From: Ruminiclostridium sufflavum DSM 19573
Lineage (GTDB): Bacteria; Bacillota; Clostridia; Acetivibrionales; DSM-1351
Length of the DNA stretch: 64,000 nucleotides
Direction of reading: 5' to 3'
NCBI RefSeq assembly: GCF_003208175.1
Contig: NZ_QKMR01000006.1
Coordinates: 84,053 to 148,052 of the forward strand
A program made the position numbers and the translations under genes. This document shows positions 24,210-34,119 of this stretch, piece by piece. The stretch's first letter is position 1. Every line of letters starts with the position of its first letter. Below the pieces are notes generated by a model. The model searched no databases. It was not told where the DNA came from and worked only from the letters and a program-made list of their open reading frames with translations.

Positions 24210-26378
24210 TTGGCAGGAAATATAAAGGGAATAACAATTGAAATAGGTGGGAATACCGAACCTTTAAACAAGGCATTGCAAGGGGTGAATAAAAACAGCA
24301 GAGACTTGCAATCAGAACTTAGGCAAGTTGAGAAGCTGTTAAAATTAGATCCTACAAATACTGCTTTATTGGCACAAAAACAGGAATTACTTACTAAGGC
24401 AGTGCAAAATACTGCTGATAAGGTAAACATATTAGCGAAAGCGCAAAAGCAAGTGGAAGAAAGTTTTAATTTAAAAAAGATTTCAGAGGAACAATATAGA
24501 GCGTTTCAAAGGGAATTGATTTCCGCAGAAGCTGAGCTAAGAAAAGCAACCGAAGCTGAAAGCAATTTTCTTAGCTCATTGAATCGTGGAAATAAAACAA
24601 TGCAATCTGCAAATTCTATGCTGGATGATTTTAAAGAAGGTTATAAAAGCCTTGATGATTCACTTGAGGAAACCAGAAAAGGCCTTGATAAAACATCAAA
24701 TTCCACAAAGAAATTTAATGATGAAAGTGAAAATTCAAAAAATAAACTAGGTGCAATGACAGTTGCATTTGGCAATCTTATTGCAAATGGAATACAAGCG
24801 GCTATAACAAAAATAATTGAACTGACAAAAAGTACAAAAGAATTTCGTGAGGATTTTGCCAAGCTTGAAACAAATGCAAAAGTGGCAGGAGTAAGCATGG
24901 AGGATACCAATAATGCGTTAAGAGATTTAAATGCAATTACTGGTGAATCAGATAGCAATATAGAAGCATTATCAAATCTATTTCAGGCGGGATTTAAAGG
25001 CAACAAATTGCAAGAAGCTGTAGACGCATTATCAGGTGCAGTAATCAAGTTCCCTGACACATTAAAAATTGAAAGCCTTGCGGATAGCTTGCAAGAAACC
25101 CTTGCTACAGGTAAATCCACCGGACAATTTCAGGAAATGTTAGGCAGGGTAGGTGTTTCGGTGGATGATTTTGACAAAGGATTAAAAAGAGCAATTAAAT
25201 CAGGAACCGAACAAGAATATATATTAGATACTCTTGCCAAATCAGGACTTGCAAAAGTCAACGAAGAATACAGAAAAAGCAATTCTAATCTTGTTGAAAG
25301 TGCAAATGCACAATATGACCTTAATCAATCATTAGTTGAGTTAAGCAAGGTAATTGAACCTATAATAACAGACTTGACAAAAGCGTTAGCCGAAATTTTG
25401 AAAAATGGTGATGCCGTAACATCTTTAGTAGCGGCTATAGGTGCAGGTTTTGTGACTTGGCAAATAGCAACTACTCTTACTGACATAGTAAAAGGAGTAA
25501 AAGCATTTCAGGCAGCTACAGAAGGTGCTACAGTGGCACAAGCATTATTTAACGGAGTTTTAGTGGCTAACCCGATTGTTTTAATAGTTGCACTTATTGC
25601 AGGACTTATAACAGCATTAATAGTGCTATGGAATACAAACGATAATTTTAGGGAGGCCATTACCCTAATATGGGAGGCTATTAAGGTAATGGTAGTAACT
25701 GCTATAGATGCAGTAGTTGATGCATTTTGGGCAGTTGTAGATTTTGTAAAAAATAATTGGCAAGGGTTATTATTACTATTAGTGAATCCGTTCGCAGGAG
25801 CATTTAAGCTGCTATATGATAATTGTGAGGCATTCAGAGAATTTATAAATAAATTTGTGCAAGGGATAATAGATTTCTTTACAGTAAAAATACCTGATTT
25901 TGTTAAAAGCATAATTGATTGGTTTAAAGACTTGCCTGAAAAGATGATAGAAACGGGAGAAAACATTGTAAAGGGCATATGGGAGGGTATAAAAAATACT
26001 GCAAAATGGCTGAAAGATAAAATTTTGGGATTTGCAGGAAATATTGTTGACAATATAAAAGAAGCGTTAGGGATACAGTCTCCATCCAGAGTTTTAGCTG
26101 ATGAAGTAGGAAAATACATGGCTCAAGGTATTGGAGTTGGATTCGAGGATGAAATAAAAAGTGTATCAGTCAACATGAACAAAACGTTATTACCTAAATC
26201 AGGCAATGTATTTGGAGATAGCTCTGATTATTCTGTAAGCGGAAATAATGGCGGTGATACTTATAAAATTGGCAGTGTTGTAATAGATGCAAAAAATGTA
26301 AAAGAACTTACAGACGTAGTAAATATGACTAAAAACATAGTCCAAACTAATAGAGCGGGAAGGGTGGTAATAGCATAA
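24210..26378 (+). CDS. Tape measure protein
   Basis: A 722-residue protein that sets tail length. The first 170 residues form a coiled coil (LNKALQGVNKNSRDLQSELR and onward). FGNLIANGIQAAITKI marks the start of the TP901-type core, and two hydrophobic helices occur around 430-500 (IVLIVALIAGLITALIVLW). AVDAFWAVVDFVKNNW and GIQSPSRVLADEVGKYMAQG are typical of the family. I prefer the TTG at 24210, 8 bases after GGAAAGGAG, to the ATG at 24204, which is too close to that site. Confidence 0.93.
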   Translation: MAGNIKGITIEIGGNTEPLNKALQGVNKNSRDLQSELRQVEKLLKLDPTNTALLAQKQELLTKAVQNTADKVNILAKAQKQVEESFNLKKISEEQYRAFQRELISAEAELRKATEAESNFLSSLNRGNKTMQSANSMLDDFKEGYKSLDDSLEETRKGLDKTSNSTKKFNDESENSKNKLGAMTVAFGNLIANGIQAAITKIIELTKSTKEFREDFAKLETNAKVAGVSMEDTNNALRDLNAITGESDSNIEALSNLFQAGFKGNKLQEAVDALSGAVIKFPDTLKIESLADSLQETLATGKSTGQFQEMLGRVGVSVDDFDKGLKRAIKSGTEQEYILDTLAKSGLAKVNEEYRKSNSNLVESANAQYDLNQSLVELSKVIEPIITDLTKALAEILKNGDAVTSLVAAIGAGFVTWQIATTLTDIVKGVKAFQAATEGATVAQALFNGVLVANPIVLIVALIAGLITALIVLWNTNDNFREAITLIWEAIKVMVVTAIDAVVDAFWAVVDFVKNNWQGLLLLLVNPFAGAFKLLYDNCEAFREFINKFVQGIIDFFTVKIPDFVKSIIDWFKDLPEKMIETGENIVKGIWEGIKNTAKWLKDKILGFAGNIVDNIKEALGIQSPSRVLADEVGKYMAQGIGVGFEDEIKSVSVNMNKTLLPKSGNVFGDSSDYSVSGNNGGDTYKIGSVVIDAKNVKELTDVVNMTKNIVQTNRAGRVVIA

Positions 26379-28096
26379 TGGCACAGCATACAATTACATT
26401 GGCTTGTGTTGGCAGCTGTTATACAGATGCAGACAATAGGTATACTAATTACCCTAGTAGCATAGTAAAAACAGGGCAAAACCCCACAACCATGACCGGA
26501 ACCGTAAAAAGATACACAGGGTATGCAAAATTTAACGATTCCACCTTGCCAATAAGAAAAAAAGTTACAAATATTACTTTAAAATATTATGTAAGCAGCG
26601 TAAATTATTATAACGACTGGGCAAGGATAAATATTGGTTCTACCGATTCGGATGTAAATCTGTCTATGCTTACATTCGATGCAACTAAGGGCTATGGGTA
26701 TAGTTCTACCAAATCAAGAACTTTTTATAATGGGGCTACAATCCCGGCCTTTTACGAAGATACATTAAATGTTTTAGCTGCAAAAGTGGTAAGTTTTGCA
26801 GCTGAGAGCAACGAACATTATTTTGAAATTGCCGGATATGGCAGTGCTAATCCACCGATGCTGACTGTTATATACGAAGATGTACCGCCAGACCAACCAA
26901 CACCGCTAGCTCCAATTGGTAATTTTATAAGTAATAATACAACTATTAAGTTTAGCTGGAATTATAATAGTAGCGTTGGCGGCACTCAAAAATCTTTTAA
27001 TTTACTGTGGAGCACTAATGGGACAACATGGACTACAGTAAGCCAAACAACCTCTAACAATTATCATGATATGCCAGCTAATACTTTGCCATCTGGGAAT
27101 ATTTACTGGAAAGTAAAAACATACAACGAATACGATGAAGCAAGTCCAGAAAGCGACATTAGTACATTTTATGCAATTGGCAGTCCTGCAATACCTAACA
27201 TAGTTAGCGTGACAAGCGGAACAGCAAGACCTACAGTGTTATGGACTTCTAGCAATCAACAAATATATCAGCTTCAAATATTGCGAAATAGCAATATAGT
27301 ATTTGATACCGAAAACGTAGCCAGCATATCAACCAAATTACATAAAGTCTCTGAGTTTCTGGAAGATGGAGACTACACCGCGCAAGTAAGAGTAAAAAAT
27401 GAATATGACTTATGGAGCGGCTGGGGAAGTACAAATTTTACCATAACCACTACAAAGCCGGCTAAACCCACATTGGTTTTGGTGAAAAAAAGTTACAATA
27501 TTACAGCTATAAGCAATATCGCAGATAACAGTTATTTATTGTTATATAGATCGGAATACCATAAAAATAATTACATTTGTATAAAAAAGACTGCAAATAA
27601 TGAAATTGCAGACTATGCAATCGAAAGCAATAAAAAATATAAATACTTTATACGCTGCGTTAACTCTAATGAAGCCTATAACGATAGCAATATTTTAGAT
27701 ATATATTCACCGGCAATACAAAATCCCGTTATGCTATCGGTTTTAGATTGCAACAATGTATTTGTTGTAAAACATAATTTAGGTGACAAACCAAATAAAA
27801 GTATAACAAAAAATTTAATTAATACTACAAACTATTTTACTGGAAGGAAATATTCAGTAACAGAATTTTCGGAATTTGAATATAATCAGATTTATTTGAC
27901 TTTTTGGGTAGATTTAGAGGCGGATTTCCTAAACCTTAATAGCATTATAAATCTAAAAAACATTATACTCTACAAAGATAGTAGACGTAAAATGTTTGCA
28001 AAAATAACAGGGTATGCAGCTATAGAAAATGTTATAGGCTACACTGTAAATTTAACAATAGATGCCGTTGATTACAAAGAGGAAGTAGAGGTGTAA
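26378..28096 (+). CDS. Tail protein with fibronectin type III-like domains
   Basis: A 572-residue protein after the tape measure. The first 170 residues form a DNRLRE-like beta sandwich (TLPIRKKVTNITLKYYVSSV). Two fibronectin type III-like repeats follow: PPDQPTPLAPIGNFI to STFYAIG and PAIPNIVSVTSG to NFTITTTKP. The C-terminal part (VFVVKHNLGDKPNKSITKNL) resembles distal-tail or baseplate hub domains. It probably binds carbohydrate at the tail tip. The ATG overlaps the previous stop. Confidence 0.7.
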   Translation: MAQHTITLACVGSCYTDADNRYTNYPSSIVKTGQNPTTMTGTVKRYTGYAKFNDSTLPIRKKVTNITLKYYVSSVNYYNDWARINIGSTDSDVNLSMLTFDATKGYGYSSTKSRTFYNGATIPAFYEDTLNVLAAKVVSFAAESNEHYFEIAGYGSANPPMLTVIYEDVPPDQPTPLAPIGNFISNNTTIKFSWNYNSSVGGTQKSFNLLWSTNGTTWTTVSQTTSNNYHDMPANTLPSGNIYWKVKTYNEYDEASPESDISTFYAIGSPAIPNIVSVTSGTARPTVLWTSSNQQIYQLQILRNSNIVFDTENVASISTKLHKVSEFLEDGDYTAQVRVKNEYDLWSGWGSTNFTITTTKPAKPTLVLVKKSYNITAISNIADNSYLLLYRSEYHKNNYICIKKTANNEIADYAIESNKKYKYFIRCVNSNEAYNDSNILDIYSPAIQNPVMLSVLDCNNVFVVKHNLGDKPNKSITKNLINTTNYFTGRKYSVTEFSEFEYNQIYLTFWVDLEADFLNLNSIINLKNIILYKDSRRKMFAKITGYAAIENVIGYTVNLTIDAVDYKEEVEV

Positions 28097-28099
28097 TAG

Positions 28100-29221
28100 A
28101 TGCTTAATTTAGCATTAGGTGGACATAGTGAAGCCGATGTTATTAATCAGCTTCACTACAGGAACGGAGGTAGAGAAATAAAATATAAAGTCAATGTCTT
28201 AAACAAGCATGAAAATAAGATAGGTGAAATATCTACTACACCTTCAGGGAATACAATTAATTTTGATTCTTTGGCGGAAATAAAAAGAACAGCAAATTTT
28301 AGATTTAAAGAGGGAGAGTTTAAGGACTTAGACTGGTTAAATGACAAAATTCAACCTGTATTTATGTTGAGAATGCCTAATGATGCTTTCGTTGAGTGGA
28401 ATTTGGGAGTATTTTTATTATACAGTCCTACAAGAAAAGAAGATTATTTAAATGTTTGGCGTGATGTAGAAGCATATGACAGTTCGGTAATACTGAAAGA
28501 AGATAAGTTTGACAATAGATATATTATATCTGCCAATACATTATATACAGATGCAATAAACACTATACTTAATTCTGCTAATATAAACAAAATAAATATA
28601 ACTCATTCGGCTGCTGTTATTAATGTAGATAAAGAATTTGAAATCGGTACTACAAAACTGGAAGCAATAAATAGTTTGTTAATGGAAATAAATTATACAT
28701 CTGTTTGGGTTGATGAAAATGGATATTTTACTTCGGTGCCTTATATATTACCAACTCAGAGGGAGGTTGAATATTCATACAAAACAGACTTTTTAAGTGT
28801 ATTCGGTAATGGAGTTCAGGAAACTTTAGATGTGTTCAATGTACCTAACAAATGGATTGTAACAGCTTCGAACGCGGAGAAAATACCAATTACAAGTAAG
28901 TATACAAATGATTTGCCTACATCAATTACAAGCACAATAAACAGAAATAGAACAATAACTAAATTTGTAACTATAAATGATATAAGCGACCAAGATACAT
29001 TAGATGCATATGTAAAAAGATTAGCGTATAACGATAGTCAGATTTATGGAAGTTTTATGTTTTCTACTTGTTGTATGCCACATCATACATTTTCGGATAT
29101 CATCTACGTTGAGCATTCCACATTAAATATTAAAGAAAAATTTACGGAAACAAGCTGGAGCATGGAGTTACAAGCTGGCGGCAAAATGAGCCACAATTTA
29201 AGGAGGGTGATAAAAATATGA
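28100..29221 (+). CDS. Tail-tip/baseplate hub protein
   Basis: A 373-residue protein. The middle (LYTDAINTILNSANINKINI, then KLEAINSLLMEINYTSVWVD) matches tail-associated proteins that build the baseplate hub (Tal/gp18 type), without a visible peptidase domain. It is followed directly by a small spike-like protein, with ATGA-type overlap. Confidence 0.68.
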   Translation: MLNLALGGHSEADVINQLHYRNGGREIKYKVNVLNKHENKIGEISTTPSGNTINFDSLAEIKRTANFRFKEGEFKDLDWLNDKIQPVFMLRMPNDAFVEWNLGVFLLYSPTRKEDYLNVWRDVEAYDSSVILKEDKFDNRYIISANTLYTDAINTILNSANINKINITHSAAVINVDKEFEIGTTKLEAINSLLMEINYTSVWVDENGYFTSVPYILPTQREVEYSYKTDFLSVFGNGVQETLDVFNVPNKWIVTASNAEKIPITSKYTNDLPTSITSTINRNRTITKFVTINDISDQDTLDAYVKRLAYNDSQIYGSFMFSTCCMPHHTFSDIIYVEHSTLNIKEKFTETSWSMELQAGGKMSHNLRRVIKI

Positions 29222-29742
29222 GTGATGTGCCTAGTTCAGCGCAGTTTATACAGCAAGTAAGCGATGCAGAAAGTCAGGCCGTATTTAAATTAGGAATAGT
29301 ATCAGATTTATTTACAAACGGTACAGCCAAAATACAATTTGACGGAGAAGAAACAGCAAGTGAAAAACAATATGCATATTTAGATGGATATATGCCAACG
29401 GTGGGCGATAGAGTATTATTAGCTGTTACAAGTTCAAGCCATGTCATTTTAGGAAAAATTAGCTATAACACAACTCCTTCAAGTGGCAGTACTGGTAATT
29501 TTACTACATTGAGCGTTACAGGTACAACATCTTTATCGGGTAATTTAGGATTTTTCGGCAGTACCGCACGAACCCAAACGAGTATTAGCGATATGAGCAG
29601 TTTGCAAACAACGGAATCACCAGACAGTACATATTCCAGTAACGAGGTAAATATGCTAAACCACATGAAGCAAGATATGACTAATACATACAACAAATTA
29701 AAAGACATATTAAATGCATTGCAGGACTTAGGCTTAGTTTAA
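29218..29742 (+). CDS. Baseplate protein with OB-fold-like N-terminus
   Basis: Residues 25-85 (KLGIVSDLFTNGTAKIQFDG, then YMPTVGDRVLLAVTSSSHVI) form an OB-like barrel as in tail-spike/gp5-like proteins. A glycine/serine/threonine-rich middle repeats a GNFTTLSVTGTTSLSGNLGF pattern. The end is a helix. It overlaps the hub gene by 4 bases. Confidence 0.65.
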   Translation: MSDVPSSAQFIQQVSDAESQAVFKLGIVSDLFTNGTAKIQFDGEETASEKQYAYLDGYMPTVGDRVLLAVTSSSHVILGKISYNTTPSSGSTGNFTTLSVTGTTSLSGNLGFFGSTARTQTSISDMSSLQTTESPDSTYSSNEVNMLNHMKQDMTNTYNKLKDILNALQDLGLV

Positions 29743-29760
29743 AGGAAGGGAGCTAAATAA

Positions 29761-30966
29761 ATGATTGTAAATACATACGATATAGTTTTGGACATATCAG
29801 AGCAAAATTACATTAATAGCAACATAAGCTTAGTACAAAACGATTGTAAGGTTAATAAATTCGCCATCCGGATTTTTGATGGAAGTGCAGAAATAGATTA
29901 CACAAAAGTAATAACCGCAACTATTACATTTTTAAAAGCTGATGGCAATGTGGTTCAGGGTAATTTAATTAGTACAGATATAGGATTTACATATAATTTA
30001 GGCACAAACGAAATAGCAATAGCAGGAACCGTTTTCGCAAGTGTGCAGTTAATGGGAGCAGATGGCGAAAGATTAACTACATCTCAATTTAGTTTTATTG
30101 TAGTGTCTGATCTTATTAACCCTTCGGCAGTCCAAAGCACAACGGAATTTGCAATACTACAGCAGTTAAAGGAAGAATTAGAAGCAATAGACGTTGTTGC
30201 CCTAACAAATAAAGTTGGAACAGGAACATTAAATACAACCTCTCAAAATTGCGTGGATGCAATAAATGAAGTTAATGCAGCAATTAATAATAAAGTACCT
30301 TTTAAAACTACCAATAATATAACATATTACGTTCGGACAGACGGCTCAAATGCAAATGATGGCTCTGCTAATGACTCAGCCCATGCTTTTTTAACTATAA
30401 GCAAAGCGATAAGCATGATACCTCAAATCGTAAACCATGTTGTTACTATTTACGTTGCCGCCGGTACATACAATGAAGAACTTATTATTAATGGTTTTTC
30501 CGGCAGCGGTGGGATACGAATAATTGGAGCCGGTAATTTAGCAGATAGTGTTAATTACATAGTAACAGGCAAAATAATTATTGGAGGGCATAACTGTGCT
30601 AATAGTTTTTTGCTGCAAGGTATAAAAACAACGTATTCCGGAAACGGAGAGTTTTCGATTAGACTCATAAGCGGAAGTAATTTATTTATTGTACAATATT
30701 GCAGAATAGAGCCAGTAAGTTATGTAGCTGGTAGTTATGGAATTTGGGCTTATGCATGCAACGGCAATATACTTAATTGTAATGTTAGTAATATAAATTA
30801 TGCTATAGGAGTAGCAAACAGCAATGTGCTGTCCTATAATAACGGCGGCTCCGGAAATGGTGTAGCATTAATTGCAAGCAATGCTGGTACTTTAGGCAAA
30901 GTCGGAACGCAACCTACAGCCACTACAGCAGAGCAAGTAAGCAATGGCGGAGCTATTAGAACATAA
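29761..30966 (+). CDS. Baseplate upper protein/receptor-binding fibre
   Basis: The N-terminal 125 residues resemble the BppU attachment domain (KVNKFAIRIFDGSAEIDYTK, ATITFLKADGNVV, RLTTSQFSFIVVSDL). A short helix follows, then a parallel beta-helix (YYVRTDGSNANDGSANDSAH, TIYVAAGTYNEELIINGFSG, ILNCNVSNINYAIG) like pectate-lyase folds of phage fibres. It is the last tail gene, so this is the likely host-recognition protein. A GGAAGGGAG site precedes the ATG. Confidence 0.8.
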   Translation: MIVNTYDIVLDISEQNYINSNISLVQNDCKVNKFAIRIFDGSAEIDYTKVITATITFLKADGNVVQGNLISTDIGFTYNLGTNEIAIAGTVFASVQLMGADGERLTTSQFSFIVVSDLINPSAVQSTTEFAILQQLKEELEAIDVVALTNKVGTGTLNTTSQNCVDAINEVNAAINNKVPFKTTNNITYYVRTDGSNANDGSANDSAHAFLTISKAISMIPQIVNHVVTIYVAAGTYNEELIINGFSGSGGIRIIGAGNLADSVNYIVTGKIIIGGHNCANSFLLQGIKTTYSGNGEFSIRLISGSNLFIVQYCRIEPVSYVAGSYGIWAYACNGNILNCNVSNINYAIGVANSNVLSYNNGGSGNGVALIASNAGTLGKVGTQPTATTAEQVSNGGAIRT

Positions 30967-30993
30967 AAAAGGAGGGATAGGCATTAAAGTATA

Positions 30994-31185
30994 TTAATCG
31001 TCTATGAATTTTAAATTATCCAACGCATATTTGATGCAGAGAGATATCAATTCATTCCGGCTTCGGTCTGATTTGGAGGAAAGATCATCTAATTTTGCCT
31101 GCAATGTTTTGTCCATACGTACCGTAAATGTAACTGATTCGTTTTTGCTTTTGGTTACAATAAAGTCTTTTTTATCCGCTGTCAT
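30994..31185 (-). CDS. Ribbon-helix-helix (CopG/Arc-like) repressor
   Basis: About 63 residues with a classic RHH pattern: strand ESVTFTVRMDKTLQAKLDDL, then helix SDRSRNELISLCIKYALDNL. It is on the opposite strand to the tail genes. The ATG at 31185 has GGAGG 8 bases upstream; a TTG at 31206 lies before that site. It may control the divergent secreted-protein gene at 31307 or itself. No toxin partner is visible beside it. Confidence 0.8.
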   Translation of the reverse strand: MTADKKDFIVTKSKNESVTFTVRMDKTLQAKLDDLSSKSDRSRNELISLCIKYALDNLKFIDD

Positions 31186-31306
31186 ATTCAATACCTCCGG
31201 ATACAATTATATTATTAATAAATGTATTCATATATGGCACAAAATATACATTTCAAAACAATACAAATTGTGTTAAAATATTAATAAAAAATGGAGGTAA
31301 AAAGGT

Positions 31307-31828
31307 ATGAAAAAAGTATTAGCTTTAATGTTAGTTTTGTGTGGGATAATTAACCTTAGTTTTGTAGCTATAGCAGCAGATAATAAAAATGACGGGGTTG
31401 AACTAAAAAAAGTTGAAAACATATTGCAGGAGGATTATGGAGTAATTGAAACAGATATAGGTACAGCGGAAATAAAGTACAAAGTGATAAAAAAATCCGA
31501 TTATTATGAGGTTCAGGCTGATGCAAATTATCAGTTATTTCAAGAAATTCAGTTCGGTGAATATAAGTATTCTGAAAAGAAGAAAGCTACAGAGCAGGTA
31601 AAACAGTTTGCTGAGAAAATATATACAACAGTTATAACTTTGTATCCTGATGTAAAATGGCATGGATTTTATAGTACATCTTTTGAAAGCATCTGCGGAT
31701 ATAGAACATCAAGGCTGTATTTTAATTGGTGTAATTTTAAAGATGATAAGATAGTCAAAACTATACAATGGCTGACTGGCAAAGACAGCAGTTGGGACTT
31801 GGCAATCTGTGAATGGTTAGAAAAATAA
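31307..31828 (+). CDS. Secreted protein of unknown function, lysogenic cargo
   Basis: Residues 1-24 are a signal peptide (KKVLALMLVLCGIINLSFVA, cleavage near IAA). The mature domain of about 149 residues has a lysine-rich middle and two cysteines (ICGYRT, NWCNF), and ends DSSWDLAICEWLEK. It has an ATGGAGG site, its own terminator at 31842 and a divergent RHH gene upstream. It is probably expressed in lysogens. Not recognised. Confidence 0.65.
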   Translation: MKKVLALMLVLCGIINLSFVAIAADNKNDGVELKKVENILQEDYGVIETDIGTAEIKYKVIKKSDYYEVQADANYQLFQEIQFGEYKYSEKKKATEQVKQFAEKIYTTVITLYPDVKWHGFYSTSFESICGYRTSRLYFNWCNFKDDKIVKTIQWLTGKDSSWDLAICEWLEK

Positions 31829-31841
31829 ATAAAACTTTAAA

Positions 31842-31880
31842 ATATAAAAGGATTACTCAAAATGGGTAGTCCTTTTATAT
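31842..31880. terminator. Intrinsic terminator after the secreted-protein gene
   Basis: Arms ATATAAAAGGATTAC (31842-31856) and GTAGTCCTTTTATAT (31866-31880) pair over 15 bp with one wobble. It would act on both strands and isolates the cargo gene from the lysis genes. Confidence 0.8.
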
Positions 31881-31914
31881 TGCTTAAAAATTAAAGAAGG
31901 AAGGAATTTAAATT

Positions 31915-32538
31915 ATGAAAATAACAGAAATGCTTTTAACTCCCAGCCTATACAATAGGCAGCAAACAAAAATAAATGTTACAAAAATAGCAGTACACTA
32001 TGTAGGCAATCCCAACAGCACAGCATTGGCAAACAGAAACTATTTTGAAAGTCTTAGTAAATCAAGGACTACAAAAGCCAGCAGTCATTATATTATCGGA
32101 TTACAAGGAGAAATAATCCGCTGTATTCCCGAAAAAGAACAATCAATTTGTACAAACAGTGCTAACCCTTACAGCATATCAATTGAGTGCTGCCATCCGG
32201 ATACAACAGGTAAGTTTAAGGAAACTACCTACAATGCATTAATTGAGTTGTGTGCCGACATATGCAGAAGATACAACCTTAACCCATTAGCAGACATTAT
32301 AAGGCACTATGATGTAACGGGGAAAATATGTCCCAAATGGTTTGTTGATAATCCGAAGGAATGGGAAGTATTCAGAAACAAAGTAAACGTAGCAATCGAA
32401 ATGACGTTTGAAGAGGCTTTGAAAATTGTTGCGGAGAAGGTTGATACTTCTTATAAGTTTTGGTTGGGGAAGAGGGATATAGATCCTAGTTTTCCGGCTT
32501 TAATAATAAAAATAGCTAAAAGTTATGGAGGGAAATAA
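31915..32538 (+). CDS. Endolysin, N-acetylmuramoyl-L-alanine amidase (Amidase_2)
   Basis: Zinc-amidase motifs are present: TKIAVHYVGNP (first His, about 28), SSHYIIGLQGEI (about 60), SISIECCHPD and IIRHYDVTGKICPKWF, with the last His and Lys of the active site. The C-terminal 45 residues (FEEALKIVAEKVDTSYKFWL) form a small helical cell-wall-binding region like those of clostridial endolysins. It cuts the amide bond between muramic acid and peptide to free virions. Confidence 0.92.
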   Translation: MKITEMLLTPSLYNRQQTKINVTKIAVHYVGNPNSTALANRNYFESLSKSRTTKASSHYIIGLQGEIIRCIPEKEQSICTNSANPYSISIECCHPDTTGKFKETTYNALIELCADICRRYNLNPLADIIRHYDVTGKICPKWFVDNPKEWEVFRNKVNVAIEMTFEEALKIVAEKVDTSYKFWLGKRDIDPSFPALIIKIAKSYGGK

Positions 32539-32539
32539 G

Positions 32540-33013
32540 ATGGAAAAAATTAATGCATTTAAAATGACAGTAACAGCAGTATTTGCGGGAATATCAGCGG
32601 CATTAGGATGGTTTGGCTGGTTAGTAGTAGCCTTTGTTGCTTGTTTGGCAGGAGACTGGATATCCGGGTCTGCGGCAGCTGCAAAAAAAGGAGAATGGAG
32701 TTCCAAACGGGGGAGGGAAGGAATATGGCATAAAGCTGGATGCATTGTTGTTGTATTGGTTGCAGCACTATTGGACATAGTAATAGGCACTGTAATAAAT
32801 AATATAACCGGAATACAACTCCCTTTTACTTATACAGTGCTTTTGTGCCCTATTGTATTAGTATGGTACATACTCACAGAGTTGGGTAGCGTAATTGAAA
32901 ATGCGGGAAAGATGGGTGCTCCTATTCCTGCCTTCTTACAGAAAGCTATCGCACTGTTTAAAGGTGCGGTTGATACTGCGGGTAACAAAATTATAGATAA
33001 TTCAGATAAATAA
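32540..33013 (+). CDS. Holin (phage_holin_4 family)
   Basis: A 157-residue membrane protein with about three helices: FKMTVTAVFAGISAALGWFG with WLVVAFVACLAGDWISGSAA, KAGCIVVVLVAALLDIVIGT, and FTYTVLLCPIVLVWYILTEL. LGSVIENAGKMGAPIPAFL is the family signature. It makes the membrane lesion that lets the amidase out. ATG 32540 has GGAGGG 7 bases upstream; the ATG at 32525 precedes that site. Here the amidase comes first. Confidence 0.9.
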   Translation: MEKINAFKMTVTAVFAGISAALGWFGWLVVAFVACLAGDWISGSAAAAKKGEWSSKRGREGIWHKAGCIVVVLVAALLDIVIGTVINNITGIQLPFTYTVLLCPIVLVWYILTELGSVIENAGKMGAPIPAFLQKAIALFKGAVDTAGNKIIDNSDK

Positions 33014-33026
33014 AAGCCATCAATAT

Positions 33027-33062
33027 AGCCTCTGGAATTAATTTCAGGGGCTTAATTTTTTT
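33027..33062 (+). terminator. Intrinsic terminator after the lysis genes
   Basis: A hairpin AGCCTCTGGAATT/AATTTCAGGGGCT at 33027-33052 is followed by a long T-run. Nearly the same hairpin recurs at 34120-34161. Confidence 0.85.
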
Positions 33063-33174
33063 TTTGCTCAAAACCTCTCTTTAATATCATAATGAAATAA
33101 TTTTTATACTTTTTATTGTAATAATTTACAAAGTATAGTAACTTTATGATATAAAATATTAGTGGAGGTATATT

Positions 33175-34092
33175 ATGACAATTGCTAATTATGAAGAAAT
33201 GGAGTATGCAAGATACACATTTAAAAGTGAACTTGATAAGGCAATTAATGTATTAGAGGGGATAATTACCGGAATTGCTATTGATGAAAAAGTTAATTTA
33301 TACGAAATAGTTGAACTAAGTAATTGGTGTGATCAATACAAAGAAATGATTTACAGAAAGCCTTTTGACGAGATTATACCATTAATACAAACATCAATTG
33401 AAGATAATATATTAACTGAAAGTGAAATTCAGGATATATTATGGGCATGTGATAATTTTAAAGGCACAAGCAAATATTATAATATAATTACGGCAGATAT
33501 ACAGCAGCTGCATGGTATAATGCATGGGATATTAGCTGATAATGAAATAACCACAGATGAAATTGAAGGTTTAAGGGATTGGAGTTTTGAAAATCATCAC
33601 TTAAAGGGGCTGTACCCATATGATGAATTGTTTTCTATAATTTCCTCCGTTTTGTCAGATGGTATCATAGATGAAAAAGAAAAAGAGATTTTAAAAGTAT
33701 TCTTTAGTGACTTTATTGATTTTAACAATAGTGTAAATATAGATGCAGATGAAATTATTAAGCTTAAAGAAACTATAAAAATTGAAGGTTTATGTAGCGT
33801 TGATCCTGACATTTATTTTAAGAATAATTTATTTTGCTTTACAGGAATATCATCAAGATTTAAAAGAGCCGATATTCAAAATATTGTTGAATCTTTAGAA
33901 GGAAAATTTAAGGACTCTGTAATAAAAGATACTAAATACTTGGTTATAGGAAATAATGGGAACCCTTGCTGGGCTTTTTCGTGCTATGGAAGAAAAGTTG
34001 AGCAGGCAATGGATTTAAGAAAAAAAGGGAAGTCTATCCTTATTATTCATGAAAATGATTTTTGGCATGCAGTTGAAAATGATAAATTATAG
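33175..34092 (+). CDS. BRCT-domain protein with four acidic TerB/EF-like repeats
   Basis: The C-terminal 85 residues (LFCFTGISSRFKRADIQNIV, DTKYLVIGNNGNPCW, ILIIHENDFWHAV) are a BRCT domain like that of DNA ligase. The first 200 residues contain four similar units with IDEKVNLYEI, DNILTESEI, DNEITTDEI and DGIIDEKEKEIL, which resemble TerB or EF-hand loops. BRCT domains bind DNA ends or phosphoproteins. It is flanked by terminators after the lysis genes, so is probably cargo; defence or DNA-repair roles are possible. Confidence 0.78.
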   Translation: MTIANYEEMEYARYTFKSELDKAINVLEGIITGIAIDEKVNLYEIVELSNWCDQYKEMIYRKPFDEIIPLIQTSIEDNILTESEIQDILWACDNFKGTSKYYNIITADIQQLHGIMHGILADNEITTDEIEGLRDWSFENHHLKGLYPYDELFSIISSVLSDGIIDEKEKEILKVFFSDFIDFNNSVNIDADEIIKLKETIKIEGLCSVDPDIYFKNNLFCFTGISSRFKRADIQNIVESLEGKFKDSVIKDTKYLVIGNNGNPCWAFSCYGRKVEQAMDLRKKGKSILIIHENDFWHAVENDKL

Positions 34093-34119
34093 GATTTCCA
34101 TAAGTCTGCTTTATAATTT

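Noticed and set aside
25508-26119. 203-residue frame on the minus strand
   Set aside because: It lies wholly inside the tape measure gene in antisense, has no ribosome site, and its Ser/Ile-rich product reflects the opposite strand's codons.
30994-31185. Antitoxin of a toxin-antitoxin pair
   Set aside because: The RHH protein has no adjacent same-strand toxin gene; a simple repressor is likelier.
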